64,000 nucleotides of DNA from Clostridia bacterium (GTDB taxonomy: Bacteria > Bacillota > Clostridia > Christensenellales > Aristaeellaceae), in assembly GCA_017395065.1 (NCBI GenBank), contig JAFPWH010000047.1, forward strand, positions 1 through 64,000, written 5' to 3'. Position 1 is the stretch's first letter; each line of letters opens with the position of its first letter. A program made the translations under genes and the position numbers. Shown here in pieces: positions 35,262-43,050 of the stretch. A model generated the notes under the pieces. The model was not told where the DNA came from. It did not search any database and saw nothing but the letters and a program-made list of their open reading frames with translations.

Positions 35262-36221
35262 ATGCTCAGAAACAGGGGATACATCATCAATCCGGAGGAT
35301 TTGAACGAAAAGCTTATCCGGCGCCTTTCGGATGCAGGCATCAACGAACTCGGCATCCATTCGGGCGGGGGGAGAAGGGCGCCCGAGCTGATCGAAAAGA
35401 CGCTTCTTTGGCATAAGCAGGAGCGAACGCAGGCGCTTTTCGCGCTTGCCGCAGATCTCGGAATCTGCGTGGAATACGACGAGCACGCACTGAGGATCAT
35501 GCTGCCGTCAAGTGTGTTTTCTGCACATCCGGGCTTTTTCCGCATGGACGCGCAGGGAAACAGGACGCCGGACTTCAATCTGTGCCCGAGCGATCCCGAG
35601 GCGCTGGAATACGTAAGTAAAGGCGCCGAAAAGCTGGCGGAGGCGCTGAACACGCCGTCCCACCGCTACGCCTACTGGATCGACGACGTGACCGACGCCG
35701 CCTGCCATTGCGAAAAGTGCAGGCGCCTGAAACCCGCGGATCAGGCGCTCATGATCACCAACGCCGTGATACGGGGACTCAGACGGCGCGACCCGCAGGC
35801 GATCACGGGCTTTCTGGCCTACAACGAGGCGATGGACGTGCCGGAGCACACTACGCCCGAGGAGGGCGTCTACCTCGAATACGCGCCGATCAACCGCGAT
35901 TCGGACGTGCCGATCGGCGACCCTTGCAGCGCGAAGAACCGCTCCGAGACCGCAAAGCTCAAGGACATGCTGTCCCTCTTCGGCACAGAAAACGCGCGCG
36001 TGCTGGAGTACTGGATCGACAATTCCCGCTTTTCCAACTGGACGCGTCCGCCGAAGAAGCTGAATTTCAGGGCGGACGTGATGAAAAGGGACGTGGATTA
36101 CTACTATCAGCTCGGCTTTCGGGACATGACCTCGTTTGCCTGCTTCCTGGGCAACGATTATGAAGCCCTGTACGGCGAAGCGCCGATCGAGGAGTACGGC
36201 GCGATCCTGCGGGGCAAATAA
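35262..36221 (+). CDS. DUF4838-like protein
   Basis: A 319-residue cytoplasmic-looking protein; the ATG follows AGGAGGTCATCGAA. It contains a core resembling DUF4838, a family linked to carbohydrate-active proteins, including YAYWIDDVTDAACHCEKCRRL with a CxCxxC metal-binding-like motif, and a conserved-looking EYWIDNSRFSNW. No signal peptide is present, although DUF4838 proteins are often secreted, so either this variant is intracellular or the N-terminus is truncated. There is no operon partner; the neighbouring genes are unknown membrane or tail proteins. Family assignment is moderate. Confidence 0.7.
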   Translation: MLRNRGYIINPEDLNEKLIRRLSDAGINELGIHSGGGRRAPELIEKTLLWHKQERTQALFALAADLGICVEYDEHALRIMLPSSVFSAHPGFFRMDAQGNRTPDFNLCPSDPEALEYVSKGAEKLAEALNTPSHRYAYWIDDVTDAACHCEKCRRLKPADQALMITNAVIRGLRRRDPQAITGFLAYNEAMDVPEHTTPEEGVYLEYAPINRDSDVPIGDPCSAKNRSETAKLKDMLSLFGTENARVLEYWIDNSRFSNWTRPPKKLNFRADVMKRDVDYYYQLGFRDMTSFACFLGNDYEALYGEAPIEEYGAILRGK

Positions 36222-36253
36222 AAAACCGGCAAACGCCTGTAAGCGTCTGCCGG
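36219..36253 (-). terminator. Terminator of the 219-residue membrane protein
   Basis: Stem CCGGCA/TGCCGG (36226-36231 with 36248-36253) extended by ACGC/GCGT and one mismatch, followed on the minus strand by TTTTTT. It overlaps the last bases of the DUF4838 gene. Confidence 0.75.
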
Positions 36254-36267
36254 GCTGCTGCGCGGTT

Positions 36268-36927
36268 CTACTTGCGCTTTGCCTTGCTCGCGCGCTTTTT
36301 TGCCTTCCTGACCCTGTAGCCGTGCTTGGACGACATGAAGATGATGATCATTATGAACAGCAGCGCGTTAAGGATCTGGTGCGCGTACAGCGCCCAGAGC
36401 TTCCCGAGCACATAGCCGTTTTGGGCGTCGAAAACGTGCCTGTCGTCCATCGCGGCATACAGGAACACGAGCCCTATGGAGAGAGCGCAGGATACGAGGC
36501 AGTTCAAAAACGCCATCACGGAGTTGGAGCACAGGCACCAGAACAGCATGAACACCGCGAAGGCGAGGGGCAGCCAGAGCAGTACGATGGCCAGGATCCT
36601 TACGATGGATTCGATGGACGAATCGGCGTTCAGTGCCCTTGTGCAGAAGGTAGCCAGCTCGAAATAGGAGAGATTGGCCAGCGAATCGACCGTCGCGTCG
36701 CCGAGGATGGCGTCGGCGTCATCCGCGTCGCTGTAGGCGCTGAAGCCGGCGCTGCGCATGATGTCGCGGTAAGTGGAGTTGTAGAACGCTTCCCTGCCGT
36801 TTTCAGAGCGGTCGATCGCCGCCTTCAGTTCGTCCGAAAAGGTCAGCATCGGCAGGAAATACAGCGCGCAGAGCATCAGGGACAGCAGTATGCATATCAG
36901 CTGAGGTATCCTGTACGTCTTTCTCAT
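36268..36927 (-). CDS. Small membrane protein, four predicted spans
   Basis: A 219-residue protein. The start at 36927 (MRKTYRIPQL) follows GGGAGGCCGCT. One N-terminal span (about 8-26) leads to a polar external loop of about 80 residues, then three more spans and a basic Lys/Arg tail. The overall plan (basic start, large first loop, three spans, basic tail) resembles the small membrane proteins at 61160, 61747 and 63368, but I see no sequence identity by eye. It has its own promoter and terminator. No function is assigned. Confidence 0.7.
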   Translation of the reverse strand: MRKTYRIPQLICILLSLMLCALYFLPMLTFSDELKAAIDRSENGREAFYNSTYRDIMRSAGFSAYSDADDADAILGDATVDSLANLSYFELATFCTRALNADSSIESIVRILAIVLLWLPLAFAVFMLFWCLCSNSVMAFLNCLVSCALSIGLVFLYAAMDDRHVFDAQNGYVLGKLWALYAHQILNALLFIMIIIFMSSKHGYRVRKAKKRASKAKRK

Positions 36928-36961
36928 AGCGGCCTCCCAAGTAAAGATTTTGTATAGAGAC

Positions 36962-36990
36962 AGTATACAACATCCAAACGAAGAATGCAA
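36962..36990 (-). promoter_or_regulatory. Promoter of the 219-residue membrane protein
   Basis: Minus-strand TTGCAT (36990-36985), 17 bp, TATACT (36967-36962). Confidence 0.7.
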
Positions 36991-37004
36991 TCCCCAATTT
37001 GAAC

Positions 37005-37039
37005 AAAAAGACGGCACAGCCGGTTTTCCGGCTGCGCCG
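37005..37039 (-). terminator. Terminator of the ABC sugar operon (37-40.5 kb)
   Basis: A 12-bp stem (37012-37023 with 37028-37039, one G-U pair) with a TTTT loop on the plus strand, followed on the minus strand by TTTTT. It lies 68 bp after the binding-protein stop. Confidence 0.85.
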
Positions 37040-37106
37040 CTTTGCTGCGTGCAGGGGAGAAGAGGAACGTTTCCGTCAGCCCGATCTCCGCTGCGAAGCT
37101 ATCGGC

Positions 37107-38561
37107 TTATTCGGCCTTCCAGGCTTCGTACTGGGCGCTGAACTCGGCCAGGACATCCTGGTAACCGGCAGCGTCGAGCTCGGCCTGATACTTGGCGATG
37201 AACGCGTCCACCTCGTCGGGAGCCACAGCACCGGTCTCCAGCGGGAAGCCGTACTGGTCGAAGAGGTTGGCGCAGGCGGTGTAGGCCGCCTCAACGGGGG
37301 TCTTGTCGAAGCGGAAGCCCGCCGCGCAGGAAGTGTTGGCGCCGCCGTTGAAGTCTACGTACAGGTCAGCCTTGTTGTCGGGCTCGTTGCTCAGAGGAGT
37401 AACGATCGTCGCGGAGGCGGACTCCCACATGCTGTGGTTGTACTTTTCGGAGGTCTGGGCTACGTGGCCGTTCTCGTCATAGGTGAAGTCCTCGCCCTCG
37501 ATGCCGAAGGTGTACAGATCGGCAAGCGTGGAGTCGGTGTACAGAAGACCCATGAACTCGATGGCGGCGATGGCCTGCTCCTCGGTGCTGTTGGCGGTGA
37601 TGCAGTAGCAGCTGCCAAGAGCGGACGTGGAGTGCGCATAGCGCTGCGTGAAGGGCTGCATGGTGACATCCTGGCCGTAACGGGAGTCGGCTTCGTCATT
37701 GACGGGGATATCGGTCCACCAGGAGATGGCCCAATCCTGCGTCTGGGTGGTGGTGTCGGTGGTGACCTTGTTGGCTTCGTCCTCGGAGATGTAGCCGGCC
37801 TGAGCCCAGGCGCCCATCAGTTTGCAGAACTCGGCGTATTCCTCGGTGAGGATGGTGTCCACGACGGTGTTGGTCTCGCGGTCGACGGCGAAGAAGTTGG
37901 TCTTGCTGTCGGCAGTGAAGAAGTCAAAGCTGTCGATATACCAGCGATAGAACATCGCGGTCTTCTGGAGCAGGAAGGGGTACTTGAGGCCGGCGCCCTT
38001 GGCATCCTCGAGCATGGGCTCAAGGTCTTCGAGGGCTTCGACTTCGGTGATGTCCCAGCCGAACTCGTCGATCAGGTCCTGACGGAACATGATGTCGTAG
38101 CCTTCCACGTTGTCTTTGTAAACGGGAATGAAATAGTTCTTTCCGTTGTACTTGGTGGCTTCCCACTGACCCTCGGCCATGGAAGCATACAGCGCGGTAT
38201 CCTTCAGCAGGTCGGTGATGTCGTAGACGGCATTGAGGGGAACCAGATCGTTGGTGCCGATGGTGCCTTCCCAGGAAGCGGTCCACAGGAGATTGATCTC
38301 GTTGTTGGCCAGCGCCAGGTTGGCTTTCTCGGTATATTCGCCGCTGCCGATGTCCACGAGCTTGATTTTGACATTGATCTTGTCGGCGATGTAGGCGTTG
38401 ATGGCGTCTTCAACCTTCTGAACCTGCTCGGAATCGGGGGTCGCGAGGTTAAAGGTGGCACGGTACAGGGTGATGGCGACCTTGTCGTCTTCGGCATTGG
38501 CGAAAGCGGCAACGCCGAGCAGCAGGCACAGAGCCAGCACCAGGGAAACGAGTTTCTTCAT
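37107..38561 (-). CDS. ABC transporter extracellular solute-binding protein, carbohydrate type
   Basis: A 484-residue binding protein for an imported sugar. A type I signal peptide (MKKLVSLVLALCLLLG, ending FANA-EDD) has no lipobox, so the protein should be released rather than lipid-anchored, unlike most Firmicute binding proteins. The mature region has the extended family 1 type fold with EGYDIMFRQDLIDEFGWDI. It is the distal gene of a three-gene operon with permeases upstream; no ATPase is encoded here. The ligand is unknown; rhamno- or fuco-oligosaccharides are plausible from the neighbouring glycosidases. Confidence 0.9.
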   Translation of the reverse strand: MKKLVSLVLALCLLLGVAAFANAEDDKVAITLYRATFNLATPDSEQVQKVEDAINAYIADKINVKIKLVDIGSGEYTEKANLALANNEINLLWTASWEGTIGTNDLVPLNAVYDITDLLKDTALYASMAEGQWEATKYNGKNYFIPVYKDNVEGYDIMFRQDLIDEFGWDITEVEALEDLEPMLEDAKGAGLKYPFLLQKTAMFYRWYIDSFDFFTADSKTNFFAVDRETNTVVDTILTEEYAEFCKLMGAWAQAGYISEDEANKVTTDTTTQTQDWAISWWTDIPVNDEADSRYGQDVTMQPFTQRYAHSTSALGSCYCITANSTEEQAIAAIEFMGLLYTDSTLADLYTFGIEGEDFTYDENGHVAQTSEKYNHSMWESASATIVTPLSNEPDNKADLYVDFNGGANTSCAAGFRFDKTPVEAAYTACANLFDQYGFPLETGAVAPDEVDAFIAKYQAELDAAGYQDVLAEFSAQYEAWKAE

Positions 38562-38625
38562 TTGAAACTTTCCTCCTTTGGGATATGTTATTTCAAAACC
38601 CTTGCGGGTATCTGAAATCGCTTCG

Positions 38626-39567
38626 TCAGCCCTTCACGGAGCCCACGGTCAGGCCCTTGATGAAGTACTTCTGGAAGAAGGGATACACGACCATGATCGG
38701 CGCGATGACGATGACCACCGTGGCCATGGTCGAGGAGTACTGCGGGATCGTGCCGCCCATTGCCGCGCGGGCGGAGGCGGGTACGTTGGAGTTGTTGAGC
38801 AAAAACTCGATGCTCTTTTGTATGTTGATGAGCAAAAGCTGCAGCGGCTTTTTGCTGTCGCTCGTTATGTAGAGCAGTGCGTTTTGCCAGTCGTTCCAGT
38901 AAGAGGTCGCCATCATGAAGCCGACTGCCGCAAGGGAGGGCTTCATCAGCGGCAGCGTGATCTGGAAGAACGTGCGGTAGTCGCCCGCGCCGTCGATTTT
39001 CGCGGCCTCCATCAGTTCGCCGGGGATGGAGTTTGCGATGTAGGTCCTCAGGATAATGACGTTCATCGTGGTCACGCACAGGGGCAGGATCAGCAAAAGC
39101 AGACTGTCCTTTAAGCCGTACCAGCTCGTAAAGACGATGTAGCCGGAGAGCTGGCCGCCGTTAAAGAGCATGGGAATCAGAAGGAAGATGCTCAAAAACG
39201 GGGCGAGCCTGAAGTCTCTCCTGCTGATGGAGTAGGCGAACATGCTCATGACCAGAAGGCCGAGGAACGTGCCTGCGACGGTCACGAAGATCGTAACGAG
39301 ATAGGACTGTATGAGCTGCGTGCCGTATCTCAGCACGGAATTCATGCCGCTAAGCGACCACACCTTCGGCAGGAAGCTGAAGCCGTTTTGGGTGATGTAG
39401 GTTTCGTCGGTGAAGGCGGAAACGAACACCAGCACCACGGGCGCAAAGCAGAACACCGTAAACAGCAAAACGCACAGCAAAAGCAGAAACTGCCCGAAAC
39501 CCCGCTGCTTTTCGGCGATGGTCTTTATGCGCCTTTTCCTGCGGGAAGGCTTAATTGTATCGTACAT
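38626..39567 (-). CDS. ABC sugar permease, LplC/YtcP type
   Basis: A 313-residue inner-membrane permease. The start at 39567 (MYDTIKPSRRK) follows AAGGAGGGATTTGAG. It has six predicted spans with the EAA coupling motif in PGELMEAAKIDGAGDYRTFFQITLP. The C-terminus FFQKYFIKGLTVGSVKG is typical of LplC/CarB permeases. It pairs with the LplB-type protein encoded upstream. Confidence 0.93.
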   Translation of the reverse strand: MYDTIKPSRRKRRIKTIAEKQRGFGQFLLLLCVLLFTVFCFAPVVLVFVSAFTDETYITQNGFSFLPKVWSLSGMNSVLRYGTQLIQSYLVTIFVTVAGTFLGLLVMSMFAYSISRRDFRLAPFLSIFLLIPMLFNGGQLSGYIVFTSWYGLKDSLLLLILPLCVTTMNVIILRTYIANSIPGELMEAAKIDGAGDYRTFFQITLPLMKPSLAAVGFMMATSYWNDWQNALLYITSDSKKPLQLLLINIQKSIEFLLNNSNVPASARAAMGGTIPQYSSTMATVVIVIAPIMVVYPFFQKYFIKGLTVGSVKG

Positions 39568-39583
39568 CTCAAATCCCTCCTTC

Positions 39584-40522
39584 TCAGAACAGCGCGTTTT
39601 CGGGCTCGATGCGGCGCACCACATAGTTAGCGAACAGCATCAGCGCAAGGCCCACCACCGACTGGAAAAACGACGTCGCCGCGGTGAAGCCGAAGTTGGA
39701 GCTCGAGAGGATGGCGTTGAGCACGTAGGAGTCGATGACCTGCGTGGTGGGGTAGAGCATGCCGTTGTTGCGCGTCACCTGATAGAAAAGACCCGTATCG
39801 GAGTGCATCAGGTTGCCCACGCTCAAAAGCAGCATGACCGTCACCATAGGGATGAGGCTCGGCAGCGTGATATGCCAGATCTGCTGCCACTTGTTTGCGC
39901 CGTCGATGTTTGCTGCCTCGTAAAGAGAGGTGTCTATGCCGCTCAGAACCGACATGTACAGCACGGAACCGTAGCCCGTGTCCTTCCAGATCTTTACGAT
40001 CAGCAAAATCCAGGGCCAGAGGTTGGGGCTGGAATAAAAGCGCGTGTTGGTGCCCAGCGTCTTGTTGATGAGACCGGCCGAGGAATCAATGAACGCGAAC
40101 ACGATGAACTGGACCGCCGCGTAGGAGATGAACACGGGGATGATCATCAGCGTCTGCATGGTCTTGGCGCATCTTTTGAAGAGGAGCTCGTCGATTGCGA
40201 TCGCCACGGTGACGTTCAGAAACGTTCCGACGACCGTAAACAGCAGGTAGTACAGGATCGTGTTCCTGGTGAACTGGAAAAACGTGTCCTTCGAGGCCAG
40301 CAGGAATTTGAAGTTGGCAAAGCCCGCCCAGGGGCTGCCGAAGATGCCGTCGGCGTAGTTGAAGTTCTTGAACGACATCACAAGGCCCGTCATGGGCACA
40401 TACATGATGAACAGGAGCACAAGAAAAGCCGGTAGCGCCAAAACCACATGCGCCCGGTTGCGCCAGGTGTTGGCCCAAAAGCCGTCGCCGCGCCTTTTGG
40501 GTTTGACCGCTGTGTTGACCAA
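39584..40522 (-). CDS. ABC sugar permease, LplB type
   Basis: A 312-residue permease starting at TTG 40522 (no ATG nearby; GGGAGG lies about 10 nt upstream). Six spans, with the EAA motif SLYEAANIDGANKWQQIWHITLP near residue 200, marking the contact with the ATPase. It is the first gene of the operon, behind the promoter at 40580-40608. Confidence 0.92.
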   Translation of the reverse strand: MVNTAVKPKRRGDGFWANTWRNRAHVVLALPAFLVLLFIMYVPMTGLVMSFKNFNYADGIFGSPWAGFANFKFLLASKDTFFQFTRNTILYYLLFTVVGTFLNVTVAIAIDELLFKRCAKTMQTLMIIPVFISYAAVQFIVFAFIDSSAGLINKTLGTNTRFYSSPNLWPWILLIVKIWKDTGYGSVLYMSVLSGIDTSLYEAANIDGANKWQQIWHITLPSLIPMVTVMLLLSVGNLMHSDTGLFYQVTRNNGMLYPTTQVIDSYVLNAILSSSNFGFTAATSFFQSVVGLALMLFANYVVRRIEPENALF

Positions 40523-40567
40523 GGGGTTCGCCTCCCGATAAGGATGATATAAACAGCACGTCTGCTT

Positions 40568-40579
40568 GCAAACGTTTTC
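40568..40579 (-). promoter_or_regulatory. Probable LacI-family-type operator
   Basis: GCAAACGTTTTC (plus strand) has a perfect 8-bp palindrome AAACGTTT with a central CG, the form of LacI/CcpA-family sites. It lies immediately downstream of the -10 element, at about +1 to +12, where binding would block initiation. The regulator is not in the window. Confidence 0.5.
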
Positions 40580-40608
40580 ATTATACCACCCGGGCGTAAA
40601 TTTGTAAA
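40580..40608 (-). promoter_or_regulatory. Promoter of the ABC sugar operon
   Basis: Minus-strand TTTACA (40608-40603), 17 bp, TATAAT (40585-40580) with TGG before it (extended -10). Confidence 0.85.
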
Positions 40609-40631
40609 GACGAAATTTGATTTTTACACTG

Positions 40632-40704
40632 TTATGAATGGATTATGAAGCGTAAAATTATGCATCTTTCATATAATTATGCGATTTTGGTAATTGTTTA
40701 TGCA
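40632..40704. repeat. Cluster of TTATG repeats in a divergent promoter region
   Basis: TTATGAA at 40632 and 40643, TTATGCA at 40658, TTATGCG at 40677 and TTATGCA at 40698 lie in an AT-rich stretch between the ABC operon promoter and the CHASE2 gene promoter (40523-40889). The last three are spaced 19 and 21 bp, roughly two helical turns, which fits an activator or nucleoid-protein site array. No regulator can be named. Confidence 0.35.
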
Positions 40705-40800
40705 ATTTCGAAAAAAGGCGTCATGCAATCATTCTATAGCATTCGCCTGACAAAGACGTGCGTTTTTTGCCGGGACCGCCTGTTTTTTTGCGCTTGCTTG

Positions 40801-40829
40801 TTTACTGCGGCGGCGTTTTGTGGTATGAT
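40801..40829 (+). promoter_or_regulatory. Promoter of the CHASE2-PP2C gene
   Basis: TTTACT (40801-40806), 17 bp, TATGAT (40824-40829) preceded by TGG (extended -10), about 60 bp before the ATG. Confidence 0.75.
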
Positions 40830-40889
40830 GGTATCGCACTGGAAAGAACGGACAGTCACCGGGCAGTCTGCGTAAAGGACGAAATTGCC

Positions 40890-42815
40890 ATGAATAAAGG
40901 AAAAAAGCTGCTGTACGCGCTGATCGCATCTGCGCTCATCACGCTGCTGTGCGCAAGCAACCAGCTCAAGCGCACCGACCGCTGGGCGCAGGACTCGCTG
41001 TTTCAGACCGAGACCGTGCCGAGCGGAGACATCATCATCGTCGGGATCGACGACTATACGCTCGACAGCCTGGGGCTGTTCCCCACGAATTACAGGGAAT
41101 ACGTCGCCTACGCGCTGGAGGAGCTCGCTGCGGACCCGACAAAGAAACCGGCTGCCGTCGCCATCGACGTGCTCTACGCCGGCTATACGAACGAGAGCGC
41201 CGACAGGCATCTCGCAAACGCGGCAGCGGGGCTCGGAAACGTGATCTGCGCGGCGGCCGCCAATTTCGGCGACGAGGTCATCTGGGAGGACAACAGGGCA
41301 AAGCAGATCAACGCTTCCGCCGTCCTCGGCTACGAGGAGCCCTACGCGGAGCTCAAGGCCGTGACGAAGCAGGGCCACATCAACGCGATGTGCGACATGG
41401 ACGGCGTAATGCGCCACGCGCTTTTGTACATCGACGTAAACGACGAGCGCGTATACTCCATGGCGTACGAAGCCGCTTCGGCCTGGATGAAGAGCAGAGG
41501 GCAGGAGCTCAAGATCAAGGACCCCGGAAAGACAGGGCACTTCTACGTGCCCTACAGCGCAAAGCCCGGCGGCTATTACGACGGCTTTTCGCTTGCCGCG
41601 CTGATCGCCGGTCGGATCCCCGCCGACGCCTGGGCCGGAAAGATCGTACTGATCGGCCCCTACGCCGCGACCCTGCAGGATTCCTACTTTACGCCCATCG
41701 AAAAGAGCGAGCGCATGTTCGGCGTGGAAATCCAGGCAAATGTGATCCAGAGCCTGATCGACGGCAAGTGGAAGACCGAGGTGAGCGAAGGCCTCCAGCT
41801 GGCGGTCATTTTCATCGTATCCTTCTTTGCGGCCTTTGCGCTGCTGAACCTCGACATGCTCTGGGGGCTGCTCGGCTGCGCAGTGCTGGCCGCGGGCGGC
41901 GTGTTCGGTTCGATCGCGCTGTATTCCGCAGGCTTCGTCACGCATCCGCTGTGGATCGCGATCGCGGTCGTGTGCTGCTATCTGCTGTCGCTTGTGCTTC
42001 ACTACGTCACAGCCGCGAAGGAGAGATACCAGCTGCGGCTCGAAAAGGAGCGCATCGGCGCGGAACTGAGCCTGGCCGCCCGCATACAGGAAAGCTCGCT
42101 GATCAAAGAGTTTCCGGCTTTTCCGGACAGGCATGAATTCGACGCTTACGCCCTTATGGCGCCTGCCAAGGAGGTGGGCGGCGACCTGTACGACCTGTTC
42201 ATGACGGACGAAGACCATCTGGTCATGGTGATCGGCGACGTTTCGGGCAAGGGCGTTCCGGCGGCGCTGTTCATGATGGTCGCGATGTCGCTGATCCGCC
42301 ACGTCGCGATGGAGCAGCCCAGCCCCGCCAAAGCGCTCGAGGTCGTAAACCGCGAGATCTGCGCCCGGAACCCCGCCGAGATGTTCGTCACCGTCTGGCT
42401 GGGCGTGCTTGAAATCTCCACGGGAAAGCTTACGTGCGCAAACGCCGGCCACGAATATCCCTGCCTGAAGCACGCAAACGGCTGCTTCGAGCTGATCAAG
42501 GACAAGCACGGCTTCGTCGTGGGCGGCATGGACATGGTGCGGTACAAGGAATACTCCGTCGTGCTCGAAAAGGGCGCGAAGGTATTCGTCTACACCGACG
42601 GCGTGCCGGAAGCCACGAACGCAAACGAACAGATGTTCGGCACGGAGCGCATGCTGGACGCGCTGCACGAAAGCGAGAACGCGTCGCCCGAAGCGATTGT
42701 AAAAACCGTGCGCGCGAAAGCGGAAGGCTTCACGGGCACGGCTGCGCAGTTCGACGATATGACGATGCTCTGCTTCGAATACAAGGGTCCGGAGGACTTT
42801 TCCTTCGGCGGTTAG
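40890..42815 (+). CDS. CHASE2 sensor PP2C/SpoIIE-type serine phosphatase
   Basis: A 641-residue membrane protein. The start at 40890 (MNKGKKLLYALI) follows AAAGGAC. One N-terminal span leads to an extracytoplasmic CHASE2 domain (about 25-300) with IIIVGIDDYTLDSLG, GMPF-like DSYFTPIEKSERMFGVEIQANVIQ. Three spans follow (about 305-390), then a PP2C/SpoIIE phosphatase with GGDLYDLF, GDVSGKGVPAALFM (from about 448) and DDMTML near the end; its metal-binding Asp residues are present. It probably acts on a phosphorylated anti-sigma antagonist. It is convergent with DUF896 (2-bp gap) and divergent from the sugar ABC operon. Confidence 0.93.
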   Translation: MNKGKKLLYALIASALITLLCASNQLKRTDRWAQDSLFQTETVPSGDIIIVGIDDYTLDSLGLFPTNYREYVAYALEELAADPTKKPAAVAIDVLYAGYTNESADRHLANAAAGLGNVICAAAANFGDEVIWEDNRAKQINASAVLGYEEPYAELKAVTKQGHINAMCDMDGVMRHALLYIDVNDERVYSMAYEAASAWMKSRGQELKIKDPGKTGHFYVPYSAKPGGYYDGFSLAALIAGRIPADAWAGKIVLIGPYAATLQDSYFTPIEKSERMFGVEIQANVIQSLIDGKWKTEVSEGLQLAVIFIVSFFAAFALLNLDMLWGLLGCAVLAAGGVFGSIALYSAGFVTHPLWIAIAVVCCYLLSLVLHYVTAAKERYQLRLEKERIGAELSLAARIQESSLIKEFPAFPDRHEFDAYALMAPAKEVGGDLYDLFMTDEDHLVMVIGDVSGKGVPAALFMMVAMSLIRHVAMEQPSPAKALEVVNREICARNPAEMFVTVWLGVLEISTGKLTCANAGHEYPCLKHANGCFELIKDKHGFVVGGMDMVRYKEYSVVLEKGAKVFVYTDGVPEATNANEQMFGTERMLDALHESENASPEAIVKTVRAKAEGFTGTAAQFDDMTMLCFEYKGPEDFSFGG

Positions 42816-42817
42816 AC

Positions 42818-43024
42818 TCAGACGTCCTTTCGCTTCAGCTTCTCCTTCGTTCCGTCCTCGTATTGTATCACGGTGTGATCCAGCTGGTTTCTGAACGAGG
42901 CGCGGAAGGCCTCCAGATACTTTTGCCTGAGCGCGTGTCTCTCGTCGGCCTCTTCCGGCGTGAGGGCGCGCTTTTTTGCGATCGCGGCCAGGGCGTTGAT
43001 GCGGTCTATGCTCTGCTTATCCAT
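42818..43024 (-). CDS. DUF896 (YnzC-like) protein
   Basis: A 68-residue small cytoplasmic protein with INALAAIAKKRALTPEEADERHALRQKYLEAFRASFRNQL, matching the DUF896/YnzC helical-hairpin family, of unknown biochemical function. It follows the fucosidase gene by 26 bp, which includes a duplicated AAGTAAGGATTTT, and its ribosome site is AAGGAT. It ends 2 bp from the convergent phosphatase gene. Confidence 0.85.
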   Translation of the reverse strand: MDKQSIDRINALAAIAKKRALTPEEADERHALRQKYLEAFRASFRNQLDHTVIQYEDGTKEKLKRKDV

Positions 43025-43050
43025 CGTCTGAAAATCCTTACTTAAAATCC

